DNA of 64,000 nt from NCBI GenBank assembly GCA_945949045.1, contig CAMFDG010000003.1:1-64000 (forward strand), written 5' to 3'. Position numbers and translations under genes: made by a program. The notes beneath the pieces were generated by a model that saw only the letters and a program-made list of their open reading frames with translations, was not told the origin of the DNA and did not search any database. This document shows positions 46,869-57,403 of the stretch, in pieces. Source of the DNA: an uncultured Lachnospiraceae bacterium (lineage in GTDB: Bacteria > Bacillota > Clostridia > Lachnospirales > Lachnospiraceae). Numbering within the stretch: position 1 is the first letter of the stretch; the number at the start of each line of letters is the position of its first letter.

Positions 46869-47657
46869 ATGGATAATCAGCTCACACTGGAGCAGAAGAA
46901 GCGCAAAGTGCAGGACTTTCGCCCGATTGATGATGTGTTCTTCGAGGTACTGGCAAATGACGTACCATTCTGTGAGGAATTATTAAGAACGATTCTGGAA
47001 GATCCGAAACTTGTCGTAAATGATGTGATTGTACAGAGCAGTGAGAGAAATATGTATGGTCGATCTGTTCGGCTGGATGCATTATGTACTCTGGGCAATG
47101 GGGAAAAGTGTAATATAGAAGTGCAGAGATCAGATAACGATGATCATTTGAAGCGCGTAAGATTCAATGCTTCAAGTATTACGGTTAAGGAATCACAAGT
47201 TGGAGACAGATTCGAGGATGTAGCAGAGGTATATGTAGTATATATTTCTGAATTTGATATCTTTGACAGGGAAAGAACCATATATCATGTAGAAAATGTG
47301 ATTCGTGAGACGGGAGAACAGGTTGACGATGGATTACACAGGATTTTTGTGAATACAATTTATAATGATGGATCAGATATTGCGGATCTAATGTCCTGTT
47401 TTACGCAGAAACAGGTGAACAATCCAAAGTTTCCGGTATTGACACGAAGAATGAATGAGTTAAAAAATGAAGAAGGAGGTCTCAATATCGTGTGTGAAGT
47501 AATGCAGAAGTATGAAAAGATTGCCGCAGAGGATGCTGCAAAGAAGGAAAGAATTGAGGCAATCCAGAATATGATAGAGCTGGGGCTTTCAGAAGAGAAG
47601 ATTTTAACCAAGTATACCAGGGAAGATTATGAAGAAGCACAAAAGGGAAATGGATGA
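46869..47657 (+). CDS. Rpn-like PD-(D/E)XK nuclease-family protein
   Basis: RPIDDVFFEVLANDVPFCEELLRTIL, VRLDALCTLGNGEKCNIEVQRSDNDDHLKRVRFNAS. Confidence 0.85.
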   Translation: MDNQLTLEQKKRKVQDFRPIDDVFFEVLANDVPFCEELLRTILEDPKLVVNDVIVQSSERNMYGRSVRLDALCTLGNGEKCNIEVQRSDNDDHLKRVRFNASSITVKESQVGDRFEDVAEVYVVYISEFDIFDRERTIYHVENVIRETGEQVDDGLHRIFVNTIYNDGSDIADLMSCFTQKQVNNPKFPVLTRRMNELKNEEGGLNIVCEVMQKYEKIAAEDAAKKERIEAIQNMIELGLSEEKILTKYTREDYEEAQKGNG

Positions 47658-47819
47658 TAGCGCGCCTGTGTTCTACAAAAATTCTACAAAATGTGCAATG
47701 AAACGAAATCCGATGGAATCTGTAATCGTTTAGTTAAGTGGGCATAAATGCTTGAAAATAAAGCGTTTGAAAGCATTTTGATAATCTTCGGTGCACCTAG
47801 GGGATTCGTACTGAGTAGA

Positions 47820-47863
47820 GTTCGGGACGCAGAGGTCGCAGGTTCAAATCCTGTCGCGCCGAC
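47820..47863 (+). repeat. Right att direct repeat (3' fragment of tRNA-Pro)
   Basis: Identical 44 bp to 25517-25560; lacks the tRNA 5' half. Confidence 0.95.
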
Positions 47864-47997
47864 TCGAATAAAAACCAGTTTCCCGTATGGGAAGCTGGTT
47901 TTTTGTTGTTAGGGGCAGACTGCAGAGTTCTGAGTGTGGAGGGACTTGGTACGAGATTTCATGTAGAATTTCCGGCAGATTGGAAAGGAGTTTCAGG

Positions 47998-48540
47998 GTG
48001 AGTACACAAAACGAGACAGAAGAGCGTAAAAATAAGAAAAAGGCAGTGCTGGAGTGGGGGGCGTATTTTGTCCTGCTGGCAGTGCTTTTTATCGTGTTCC
48101 ATTTCTTTTTAATGATCGGGAGGATTCCTTCCGAGAGTATGGAGCCGACACTTATGGTGCATGACTGGACCATCGGAGATCGGAGGGCCTTTCGTGAAGC
48201 CTCGCCCCAGAGAGGTGATATCATCGTCTTTTATTCGGATGAAGAGGATGAATCCATGGTCAAGCGTGTGGTCGGACTTCCCGGTGAGACGGTGACCTTC
48301 GTGGGAGGACATGTCTACATAGACGGAGAGCCTTTAGACGAGTCGGCTTATCTGGATGACTCAGTTGTGACGGAGTGCGATGAGAAATTTGTTGTTCCCG
48401 AGGAATCCTATTTTATGCTGGGGGACAATAGAGAGGTGTCTCTGGATTCCCGATATTGGGAGGATCCCTATGTGACCCTTGACGATATCCAGTCGAAGGT
48501 GCTGTGTGTGATTCCTTTTCACAAGCTGCCCTGGTTTTAA
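47998..48540 (+). CDS. lepB: Signal peptidase I
   Basis: GRIPSESMEPTLMVHDWTIGDR, GDIIVFYSD, VKRVVGLPGETV and MLGDNREVSLDSRYW; GTG start after AAAGGAG. Confidence 0.93.
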   Translation: MSTQNETEERKNKKKAVLEWGAYFVLLAVLFIVFHFFLMIGRIPSESMEPTLMVHDWTIGDRRAFREASPQRGDIIVFYSDEEDESMVKRVVGLPGETVTFVGGHVYIDGEPLDESAYLDDSVVTECDEKFVVPEESYFMLGDNREVSLDSRYWEDPYVTLDDIQSKVLCVIPFHKLPWF

Positions 48541-48660
48541 CAGTGGAGTATTTACAACTGTCTTGACAGTAAGAGACCCTCTCTTTATACTTAAGAAAGC
48601 GGTAATGAAGAGCCGGATGGTGCTGTTCGTTAGCAAAATAAAAAGATGGGAGCATTGCAT

Positions 48661-49581
48661 ATGTTTACAACAAGAGAATTGCAGGATGAGATCATCCGTT
48701 TAAAGAAGGAGAAGGATGTCTGTATTCTGGCACATGCCTACCAGAGTCACGATATCTGGGAGGTGGCGGATTATGTGGGAGATTCCTACGGCCTCAGCAA
48801 ACAGGCGACACTTGCCCCACAGAAAACGGTGCTGATGTGCGGGGTACGCTTTATGGCAGAGACGGTGAAGATCCTTTCCCCGGAGAAGAAAGTGCTTCTG
48901 TCCAATGCCCAGGCCGGCTGTCCTATGGCGGAGCAGATGGATGTGGAGCTGATTTCCGGTATCAGGGAGAAATATCCGGATTATACGGTGGTTGCCTATA
49001 TCAATACCACTTCCGAACTGAAGACAATCTGCGATGTCTGTGTGACCTCCTCCTCGGCAGTGCAGATCGTTAAGAATATTGAGAATAAAAATATTTTATT
49101 TATTCCGGACTGCAACTTGGGACGCTGGGTGGCAGACCAGGTGCCGGAGAAGAATATCAAGCTGCTGCAGGGAGGCTGTCCGACCCACGTGCGTATGTCA
49201 AAGCACGATGTGGAAAAAGCCCGTGCTGCCCATCCGGACGCGCTGCTTCTGGTGCATCCGGAGTGTCTGCCGGAGGTATCGGAACAGGCAGATTATAGAG
49301 GAAGCACCACCGGCATTATGGATTTCGCGAAGAAGAGCAAGGCGAAGGAGTTTATCATCGGGACGGAGAACAGCATCGTGCAGCACCTGCAGTTCGAATG
49401 TCCGGATAAGAAATTCTATCCCCTTTCCAAGGATTGCGTCTGCCATAATATGAAGCTTACCACGCTGGCAGATGTCTATCAGTGTGTGCTTGGTACCGGT
49501 GGAGAGGAAATCAATCTCACGCCCGATGTGATGGAAAAAGCCCGCCGGTGCATTAACACCATGTTGACGCTGGGGGCGTAA
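48661..49581 (+). CDS. nadA: Quinolinate synthase A
   Basis: ILAHAYQSHDIWEVADYVGDSYGLSKQA, CPMAEQM and FIPDCNLGRWVADQ. Confidence 0.93.
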   Translation: MFTTRELQDEIIRLKKEKDVCILAHAYQSHDIWEVADYVGDSYGLSKQATLAPQKTVLMCGVRFMAETVKILSPEKKVLLSNAQAGCPMAEQMDVELISGIREKYPDYTVVAYINTTSELKTICDVCVTSSSAVQIVKNIENKNILFIPDCNLGRWVADQVPEKNIKLLQGGCPTHVRMSKHDVEKARAAHPDALLLVHPECLPEVSEQADYRGSTTGIMDFAKKSKAKEFIIGTENSIVQHLQFECPDKKFYPLSKDCVCHNMKLTTLADVYQCVLGTGGEEINLTPDVMEKARRCINTMLTLGA

Positions 49582-49780
49582 CGGTACATAAAAACCTCCC
49601 GCACGGATTTTCGTGCAGCTGTGCCTGCCGCCTGTTTCCTCTGCGGGGGGATAGCGGAACTCGCGCAATTGCGTAGATTTGTCAGGTATCGGATTTCGGC
49701 TCCATGTTTGTATACATTCGACAGACGGACACTTCCGCAGCGGTGTTCAGCTATGGCAGACACTCTCCGGATTCCTCCAC

Positions 49781-50800
49781 CTAGTGCGAGTAAATACCTC
49801 CATCCGCAGAGTCTTTGGTTTTCCCGGGATTCTGCGGATTTTGTGCTTTTCCGGGTTTTCCCCCGCCCCGCTGTCCCTGTTCCCCGGTTCCATAGACAAG
49901 GGAGGTCATTTCCACGGTTGTTGTGGTATCCCCGGTGGTCAGCGTGTAGGTTTCCCCCTTTTTCAGCGCGGGACAGCTGATTAGTACAGAATTGTACTCT
50001 TTTGCGGGAGAACAGGAGACGAGAGTCTGCCCTTTGGCGTCTGTCAGTGTAAGTTCTCCGGTTATTTGTGCGTCGGAAACTGTGACAAGCATGGATCCCT
50101 GGGTGGAGTCCTCCCCGAAATTCTGGGCCATGCCACTGGCGCCGACAGCCACGATGGTTTCGCCTGAGATGGATGCTGTACCGGCATAGTCAAGGGCTCC
50201 GTTTCCACAGTTGGTGGGGCAGTAAACATGGATTTCACCGCCTTTTCCGCCTTCAGATCTGCATCGGAATGAACGCCGTCATCGCCGGCGGAAATCTTCA
50301 TCGTTCCACCGTCAATCTGCAGTGTATCCTCTGCATCAAGCCCGTCAGAAGCACTGGTAATACTTAAATTGCCGCCTGCCACGTAGATAAATCCCTTTTC
50401 CTCATCTTCCGTGTTTTCGCTGTGAATACCATCAGACCCTGCGTCGAGAGTAAGTGTGCCGTCAGCAACCCGCACGCTGTCCTTTCCCGACAGGGCATGC
50501 TTTGCAGCTGTAATCTGGTAATTGCCGCCGGTAATCACAAGATCATCTTTGGAGACAATCCCATGTCCATATGCGGCCTGAAGGGTAAGGTTACCCGGGC
50601 CGCCCAGGGTGAGAAAGACCTTGTCGGCCTGTCTGACATAAATGGCTGCGCTGGTGTCGCAGTTTATGTCTGTATTGTCCAAAATCAGCTGGACCTTTTC
50701 ACTGTCCGCATCCACGATGATCTGTCCGTTGGAAAGCTTCCCGGTCAGCCGGTAACAGCCTCCCGGTGCGTTCCCGATGAAAATATCATAGGCCCCAAAC
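49781..50800 (-). pseudogene. Decayed Cthe_2159-like/carbohydrate-binding beta-helix protein
   Basis: VQLILDNTDINCDTSAAIYV...GSDGIHSENTEDEEKGFIYVAGGNLSITSASDGLDAEDTLQIDGG then frameshift near 50.2 kb into a second frame; N-terminus missing. Confidence 0.8.
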
Positions 50801-50935
50801 CTTAAGTGTACTTAAAATCTTAAAGGAAAATTAATTGACGAACGCATATATATTATATAAAATGGATGTGTTGTGATAAGACATAGGAAATGAGCATGAA
50901 TGAAGATATGCGATGTTCATAGTCAGGAGGGAAAA

Positions 50936-51502
50936 ATGATTTGTCCAAAATGTGGAAGTGAAGTAAGTGAAGGAAGTGCTTTTTGTACCAAGTGCGGCGC
51001 TGCATTGGGCGCAAATGCACAGCAGACAAATAACGGGATGCCGCAGGGAGCACCACAGCCGGATGCACAGCAGGCCGGAAACGGGATGCCTTATGGCAGC
51101 CAGCAGATGAATAACGGGGTACCGCCATATGGAATGCCACAGCAGCCATACATGGATCCGAAGGATCATACGGCAGAATTTGACCCGAAGGATGTTTCCG
51201 ATAACAAGGTCATGGCCATGCTGGCGTATCTGATGGGAACAATTGGTATTATTATTGCTCTGTTAGCATCCAGAGAATCACCGTATACTTATTTTCATGT
51301 TCGCCAGGCTGCAAAGATTTCTGTAGTGACGGTTCTGGTGGGCCTGATTACAGCCGTCCTCTGCTGGACTGTGATCGTACCGATTGCAGGCGGTGTGTGC
51401 GTAGTAATCTTACTGGTTGTACGTATCATCAGCTTTTTCCAGGTATGTTCCGGAAAAGCAAAGGAAGCGGCAATTGTCAGCAGCTTCGGATTTTTGAAGT
51501 AA
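50936..51502 (+). CDS. Zinc-ribbon plus DUF4870-like membrane protein
   Basis: MICPKCGSEVSEGSAFCTKCGAALG; KVMAMLAYLMGTIGIIIALLASRESPYTYFHVRQAAKIS. Confidence 0.78.
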   Translation: MICPKCGSEVSEGSAFCTKCGAALGANAQQTNNGMPQGAPQPDAQQAGNGMPYGSQQMNNGVPPYGMPQQPYMDPKDHTAEFDPKDVSDNKVMAMLAYLMGTIGIIIALLASRESPYTYFHVRQAAKISVVTVLVGLITAVLCWTVIVPIAGGVCVVILLVVRIISFFQVCSGKAKEAAIVSSFGFLK

Positions 51503-51512
51503 TCATGAAATG

Positions 51513-51572
51513 AGAAAGACCTCGAAGGCCGCCGGGTTTGATATCCCGGACGATCTTCGAGGTCTTTTTCTT
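51513..51572. terminator. Terminator hairpin
   Basis: AAAGACCTCGAAG ... CTTCGAGGTCTTTTTCT. Confidence 0.8.
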
Positions 51573-52734
51573 ACAGACGGACAGAAATCGTAAGAGATGC
51601 TCCGTCCTCACTTTTGGCACTGATTTTTCCTTTGTGGGTGCCAACAATGGCGTAGGCCACCGATAGACCGATGCCAAAGCCTCCGGTTTCCCTGCTTCGT
51701 GAGTTGTCCGGGCGGTAGAACCGTTCAAAAAGCTCATCGTGCCTGCCGGGCTTTATGGCACTGACCGAGTTTGTGACAGTAAGCAGGCATCCCTTTGTAT
51801 GGACACACAGGGAAAGTAAGATCCTTCCCCCTTCATCGGAATATTTGACGGCGTTATCTAACAGGAGAGAAACCAGCTGTCGGATCATGGTTTCGTTTCC
51901 GTGGAATCTGATTCCCGGCTCAATCTGAAGGGTCAGTGTTTTTCCCCGGGAAGCAGCAAGAGGGATGAAGGGCTCCGCTGTGTCCAGGACAGCGTCTGAC
52001 AGTTCAAAGTCCTGCATTTCCACAGGGACCGTATCTTCGTCCATTTGTTTTCGCCTCCTGTCATCTCAAGAATCTCAGTGTTGGCATCAACGATGATAAG
52101 AGGCGTCTTGATTTCATGGCTTGCATCTGTGATAAACCGCTTCTGCTTCCGGTAGCTTTCTGCCACCGGCCTCATCATGATACGGGAGAAAATAACCACC
52201 AGAAGAAATACCAAAGACAGCCCCAGAAGACTGATGCCTACACTTGCGGTCAGAAAGGTGTAAAAGGCATTCAGTTCTCTTTCACAGTTGACAAAGATGT
52301 ACATGGTTTTTCCTTCGGCTGTCTGTTGGGCACGATATCTATAGCAGTCGATAAAACCGGACCGCCTGCCTTTTCGTATAAAGCCTCAGCATAGTCTTTT
52401 GCATCCTCGCTGGAAATTGATGCAATTTTTCCCAGATCTGTCTGTGCAATTCTCCGTCCGGCAGGAAGGTAATGGTGAAAAAACGTGTATCGAAGGCTGC
52501 CTCCGGGGACAAAGACTGTTTCGTTTTTCTCTGATCCGGAGAGAACGCTTTCCCATCCTTCATATTTTGCGGGAGCCGGCCATTGTTGTCCGCAATCATG
52601 GTAATTCGACGGTCGGCATTCTGGCACACATTGACAAAGCTTGCAATGTTGATGCCCGCAATCATCAGGGTCAGCACCAGGGCCATGGAACACATGGCAA
52701 TCCCAATAAATTTTCTGCGTAATTTTACGATCAT
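51571..52734 (-). pseudogene. Sensor histidine kinase, frameshifted in at least two places
   Basis: Pieces in different frames: N-term TM/sensor (52734-52339), DASHEIKTPLIIVDANTEILEMTGGE (52304-51933), ATPase DNAVKYSDEGGRILLSL/GFGIGLSVAYAIVG (52044-51571). Confidence 0.88.
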
Positions 52735-52776
52735 ATGGTGTCCTTCTATCTTTAGAAAATGCGTGTTTTTTGTTTC

Positions 52777-53052
52777 CTACAGTGAAATTGAATACCCCAG
52801 TCCCCGGGAGGACCTGATTTTCACCTGAGAGCCCAAAGAGGTAAGTTTTTTCCGCAGGTAGGAGATATAAACCCAAACGACATTTAATTCCGCATCGCTG
52901 TCGTAACCCCAGATCCGGTCCATAAACTGCTCCACGGAGATGATCTGGCCGGGATCCGGGCCAGAAGCTCCTTCATGGAAAAGGGCTTCGTCAGGTAATC
53001 GTCTGCTCCGCTGTCCATCCCCGGAGAATCCCGGCGGCAGGCAGAACCGCAC
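52777..53052 (-). pseudogene. OmpR/PhoB-type response regulator, receiver mostly lost and linker deleted
   Basis: C-term [34 protein letters not shown]...IRSSRGLGYSI; out-of-frame [23 protein letters not shown] joined almost directly to it. Confidence 0.85.
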
Positions 53053-53125
53053 GAAAATCAGTATGGAAAGTTTAAGTATATACCTTTATCTTTAAATGAA
53101 CCTAAAAAAACTACTTTCCATAGTT

Positions 53126-53165
53126 TTTACTTTAACTTTACATAACAATGGTTACGCATTTTACA
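53126..53165 (+). promoter_or_regulatory. Putative Pho box upstream of pstS
   Basis: TTTACT 53126, TTTACA 53137, TTTACA 53160 (spacings 11 and 23). Confidence 0.6.
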
Positions 53166-53236
53166 CAGGGTCGATAAGATAGCACTCGTAATCAAACAGA
53201 AATCAAAATTGTAGAAAAAGAAAAGAGGAAGAAATC

Positions 53237-54169
53237 ATGAAAAACAAATTTGTAAAAATGTTGGCATTACTTACAGCGACAACAGTGGTTGCAGCAGGTG
53301 TGATCGGATGTGGCAGCAACGATAGTCAGAGTGTAGATGCAAACGCAGATGCAGAGACTGGAACGAATACACAGGCAGCAGACAACACAGATGCGCAGGC
53401 GGATGAGAACGCGGATGCAGCAGGTGCAGATTTAAGCGGAACCGTAACTCTGGCAGGAAGCACTTCTATGGAGAAACTTGCCAATGCAATGGCTGAGGCA
53501 TTTATGGAGAAATATCCGAACGTCAAGGTTACTCCTGAGTTTACCGGATCCAGTGCAGGTCTTGAGTCCCTTGCAGCCGGCAGCGTGGATATCGGAGATG
53601 CGTCCCGTGCCCTGACCGATGAGGAGAAGGCTTCCGGAGCTGTTGAGAATATTGTTGCAATCGACGGAATCGCAACCATTACCGACACGGAAAATACCGT
53701 AACGGATTTAAAGACCGAGGATCTGGCAAAGATTTATAAGGGAGAAATTACCAACTGGAAAGATCTGGGCGGCCCGGATGAGAGCATTGTTGTCATCGGA
53801 CGTGAGGCTGGATCCGGTACAAGAGATGCCTTCGAGGAGCTGGTAGATGTGAAGGATGCCTGCAAGTACGCACAGGAACTGGATTCCACAGGTGCGGTTC
53901 TCGCAAAGGTAGCTGCAACTCCGGGCTCTATCGGATATGTATCTCTCGACGTTGTGGATGACACGGTAAGCGCTCTGAAATTAAATTCTGTTGAGCCTAC
54001 CGAGGAGAATATCTTAAAGGGTGACTATGTACTTCAGAGACCATTCGTAATGGCAACCAAGGGCGAGATTTCCGAGCAGAGCGATACCGTAAAGGCTTTC
54101 TTCGACTTCATCAACTCTGATGAGGGTAAAGCAGTCATCCAGCAGGTTGGCCTGATCATTCCACAGTAG
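53237..54169 (+). CDS. pstS: Phosphate ABC transporter substrate-binding lipoprotein
   Basis: Lipobox GVIGCGS; TLAGSTSMEKLANAMAEAF, FTGSSAGLESLAAGSVDIGDASR and REAGSGTRDAFEELV. Confidence 0.95.
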   Translation: MKNKFVKMLALLTATTVVAAGVIGCGSNDSQSVDANADAETGTNTQAADNTDAQADENADAAGADLSGTVTLAGSTSMEKLANAMAEAFMEKYPNVKVTPEFTGSSAGLESLAAGSVDIGDASRALTDEEKASGAVENIVAIDGIATITDTENTVTDLKTEDLAKIYKGEITNWKDLGGPDESIVVIGREAGSGTRDAFEELVDVKDACKYAQELDSTGAVLAKVAATPGSIGYVSLDVVDDTVSALKLNSVEPTEENILKGDYVLQRPFVMATKGEISEQSDTVKAFFDFINSDEGKAVIQQVGLIIPQ

Positions 54170-54195
54170 TGTAAACACAGAGAAAGGATCCATTT

Positions 54196-55107
54196 ATGAG
54201 AAGCGGCAAGGCAAAATCCATTGTGGAGCGCACAGCAAAAATCATCTTTCTGGTTTGCGCTGTGGCTGCCATTGCGGCGGTTGTTTCGATAACGGCATAT
54301 ATGTTGACCAAAGGCACCCCGGCCCTTGCAAAGGTCGGGGTAGCTGACTTGTTATTCGGAACGGTATGGCAGCCCAAGGCAGCAAATCCATCCTACGGAA
54401 TTTTATTTATTATTTTAACATCCATTGTGGGCACATTTGCGGCAATTTTGATCGGAGTTCCCATCGGACTTCTGACCGCGGTATTTATTGCAGAGGTTGC
54501 GAACAAAAAACTGGCAGCGGTCGTACAGCCGGCAGTGGAGCTTCTGGCGGCAATTCCATCGGTTATTTACGGCCTTTTAGGCATGATGATCTTAAATCCC
54601 GTCATGTTTAAGCTGGAAAAGCGGGTATTTCTGGGAAGTGAAACCCATCAGTTTACCGGAGGCGCCAATCTTTTATCTGCGGTCATCGTGCTGGCAATTA
54701 TGATTCTGCCTACAGTGATCAATATCAGCGTTTCTTCTATCCGGGCGGTGCCATCGCATTTGAAATCGGCTTCCCTGGCACTGGGAGCTACCCATATCCA
54801 GACAATTTTTAAGGTGATTATCCCGGCTGCCCGTTCCGGCATTATGACCGGCGTGGTGCTCGGAATCGGCCGTGCATTGGGAGAGGCGATGGCGATCAAC
54901 ATGGTTGCCGGAGGTGCCGTGAACCTGCCGCTTCCGTTCAACTCTGTCCGTTTCCTGACCACACAGATCGTCAGTGAGATGAGCTATGCTTCCGGCGTAC
55001 ATCGTCAGGTACTGTTTACCGTAGGGCTGGTATTGTTTATCTTCATTATGATTATCAATCTGGTTCTTGCAAAGCTGGAGAAGAAGGGAGAGCTGGAAAA
55101 TGACTAG
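54196..55107 (+). CDS. pstC: Phosphate ABC transporter permease PstC
   Basis: VELLAAIPSVIYGLLGMMIL and ATHIQTIFKVIIPAARSGIMTGVVLGIGRALGEAMAINMVAGG. Confidence 0.95.
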   Translation: MRSGKAKSIVERTAKIIFLVCAVAAIAAVVSITAYMLTKGTPALAKVGVADLLFGTVWQPKAANPSYGILFIILTSIVGTFAAILIGVPIGLLTAVFIAEVANKKLAAVVQPAVELLAAIPSVIYGLLGMMILNPVMFKLEKRVFLGSETHQFTGGANLLSAVIVLAIMILPTVINISVSSIRAVPSHLKSASLALGATHIQTIFKVIIPAARSGIMTGVVLGIGRALGEAMAINMVAGGAVNLPLPFNSVRFLTTQIVSEMSYASGVHRQVLFTVGLVLFIFIMIINLVLAKLEKKGELEND

Positions 55108-55966
55108 TATCCATACGAAAAAAAGACATCCGGCAGATGTGCTTCTTTACATAGCCATATACATCTGCGCGGCCTTTTCCGTGGCCCTGCTTCTGGGAAT
55201 TATTGTGTACGTTCTGATCAAGGGTGTGCGAAGCGTCAGCTGGGATTTCCTGACAGGCGTTACCTCTGTACTGAAGGGAACCACCGGAATTGCCGGAAAT
55301 ATTGTGAATACCATCTATATCATTGTGGTGACGATGCTCATCGCTACGCCCATCGGTGTTGGTGCAGCAGTTTACCTCAACGAGTATGCAAAGCCGGGCA
55401 AGCTGGTAAATGCCATTGAATTTGCCACGGAGACACTGGCAGGAATCCCTTCCATTATTTTTGGTTTGTTTGGAAATGTGTTTTTCGGTGAGACGCTGGG
55501 GCTCAGCTACTCGCTGCTCACCGGAGCCTTTACCATGGTACTCATGGTGCTCCCGCTGATCACCAGAAATACCCAGGAGGCGCTTAAGACAGTGCCGGAT
55601 TCCTACCGTCAGGGTGCTGTAGGCCTGGGAGCCGGAAAATGGTATACCATAAGAACGATTCTTCTGCCATCCGCCATGCCGGGCATCATTACCGGTGTGA
55701 TTCTTGCAGTGGGCAGAATCGTCGGGGAATCCGCAGCACTTCTGTTTACCGCAGGAAGCTCGGGACTTCTTCCCAACAGCTTTACGGAGCTGATGAAAAA
55801 GGCAATGCAGTCCGGCGGAACCTTGACGATCCAGTTGTACTTAAGTGCGACCAAGGGCGAATTCGGTGTGGCCTTCGGTATTGCCGTGGTACTTTTGGTA
55901 ATCGTGCTGGGAATCAACTTCCTGACCAAGGCACTGGCAAAACAATTTGACGTCAATAGACGGTAG
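55100..55966 (+). CDS. pstA: Phosphate ABC transporter permease PstA
   Basis: EFATETLAGIPSIIFGLFG and TIRTILLPSAMPGIITGVILAVGRIVGESAALLFTAG; overlaps pstC. Confidence 0.95.
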   Translation: MTSIHTKKRHPADVLLYIAIYICAAFSVALLLGIIVYVLIKGVRSVSWDFLTGVTSVLKGTTGIAGNIVNTIYIIVVTMLIATPIGVGAAVYLNEYAKPGKLVNAIEFATETLAGIPSIIFGLFGNVFFGETLGLSYSLLTGAFTMVLMVLPLITRNTQEALKTVPDSYRQGAVGLGAGKWYTIRTILLPSAMPGIITGVILAVGRIVGESAALLFTAGSSGLLPNSFTELMKKAMQSGGTLTIQLYLSATKGEFGVAFGIAVVLLVIVLGINFLTKALAKQFDVNRR

Positions 55967-55987
55967 AAATAGGTAGAGGAGAAAACC

Positions 55988-56749
55988 ATGGAGAAAAAGA
56001 CAAAAATATCGGTTCGTAATCTGAATCTGTATTACGGACAGAATCATGCGCTGAAGGATGTCAGCATGGACATCCGGGAAAAGTGCGTAACGGCTTTTAT
56101 CGGGCCGTCCGGCTGTGGCAAATCCACCTTCCTTCGGACTTTAAACCGCATGAATGACCTGGTGGACAATGTGAGGATTACCGGAGAAGTGAAGCTGGAT
56201 GACGAAGATATTTATGGGGAAAATGTGGACACCACGGTCCTCAGAAAGAAAATCGGTATGGTGTTCCAGCAGCCCAATCCCTTTCCAATGAGTATTTATG
56301 ATAACATCGCCTATGGACCGCGGGTTCATGGGATTAAGGATAAGGCGAGACTGGATGCCATTGTGGAGGAAAGTCTAAGAGGAGCAGCCATTTTCGATGA
56401 GGTCAAGGACCGTTTGAAGAAATCGGCGCTGGGTCTTTCCGGAGGACAGCAGCAGAGAATCTGTATTGCAAGAGCTCTGGCGGTGGAGCCGGAGGTGCTT
56501 TTGATGGATGAGCCCACCTCTGCGCTGGATCCGATTTCCACATCTAAGATTGAGGAACTGATGGAGGAACTGAAGAAAAAGTATACCGTTGTTGTGGTGA
56601 CACATAATATGCAGCAGGCTGTTCGTGTTTCGGATGATACCGCCTTTTTCCTGGTAGGTGAGATGGTGGAATTCGGAGATACCAAGACGATTTTCTCCTA
56701 TCCGAAGGATAAACGGACAGAAGATTATATTACAGGGAGGTTTGGCTAA
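55988..56749 (+). CDS. pstB: Phosphate ABC transporter ATPase PstB
   Basis: [41 protein letters not shown] and [16 protein letters not shown]. Confidence 0.97.
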   Translation: MEKKTKISVRNLNLYYGQNHALKDVSMDIREKCVTAFIGPSGCGKSTFLRTLNRMNDLVDNVRITGEVKLDDEDIYGENVDTTVLRKKIGMVFQQPNPFPMSIYDNIAYGPRVHGIKDKARLDAIVEESLRGAAIFDEVKDRLKKSALGLSGGQQQRICIARALAVEPEVLLMDEPTSALDPISTSKIEELMEELKKKYTVVVVTHNMQQAVRVSDDTAFFLVGEMVEFGDTKTIFSYPKDKRTEDYITGRFG

Positions 56750-57402
56750 TGCGTTCAAAATTCGACGAGCAGCTTAATATGCTCAACCAGGAAATGATGC
56801 ATATGGGAACAATGATCGAGGAGCGGATCCAGAAAGCAATCGAGGCATTGATTGACGGTAATACAGATCTGGCAAAAGAGATCATGGATTCCGACAATGA
56901 GGTAGACCGGGAGCAGAAGATCATTGAGAGCGTCTGCTTTAATCTTCTGATGCAGCAGCAGCCGGTGGCCCGTGATTTACGTGTAATCTCTGCAGCCATG
57001 AAGATGGTGACGGATATGGAGAGAATTGGCGATCATGCGGCAGATATCTCGGAGATGACGATTATGATGCAAAGTACTTCCTATCCAAGCCAGCTGGAGG
57101 ATATTAAGAAAATGGCTTCTGAGACCGTCCTTATGCTGATCCGGAGTATTGAAGCATATGTGGAAAAGGATATGGAAAAGGCCAGGAAGGTGATTGCACA
57201 TGATGACGTGGTGGATGAACTCTTTGACCGGAATAAGTCGGATATTATTGAGATGATCCATAAGGATCCGACTCAGGGTGAGCAGGCGGTGGACCTGCTG
57301 ATGATTGCCAAGTATTTCGAGCGGATCGGTGATCATGCCACCAATATTGCCGAGTGGGTCATTTTTGCCCTTGATGATAAAAAAATCAATACAGAAGTGT
57401 AA
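56749..57402 (+). CDS. phoU: PhoU family phosphate regulator
   Basis: RSKFDEQLNMLNQEMMHMGTMIEERIQKAIEAL; two PhoU repeats with ERIGDHA. Confidence 0.94.
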   Translation: MRSKFDEQLNMLNQEMMHMGTMIEERIQKAIEALIDGNTDLAKEIMDSDNEVDREQKIIESVCFNLLMQQQPVARDLRVISAAMKMVTDMERIGDHAADISEMTIMMQSTSYPSQLEDIKKMASETVLMLIRSIEAYVEKDMEKARKVIAHDDVVDELFDRNKSDIIEMIHKDPTQGEQAVDLLMIAKYFERIGDHATNIAEWVIFALDDKKINTEV

Positions 57403-57403
57403 T

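Larger units (their letters stand above)
25517..47863. mobile_element. Integrative (probably mobilizable) element inserted in the 3' half of tRNA-Pro(CGG)
   Basis: 44-bp perfect direct repeat at both ends; integrase and xis-like gene next to the tRNA; MobC/relaxase, ParM and recombination genes inside; no T4SS genes recognised. Confidence 0.93.

Noticed and set aside
47820-47863. Second tRNA-Pro gene
   Set aside because: Only the 3' 44 bp is present (no 5' acceptor or D-arm), so it is the att duplicate, not a functional tRNA.
49590-49780. Small ORFs after nadA (both strands)
   Set aside because: Mutually overlapping, Arg/Ser/Pro-rich frames without RBS or family signal.
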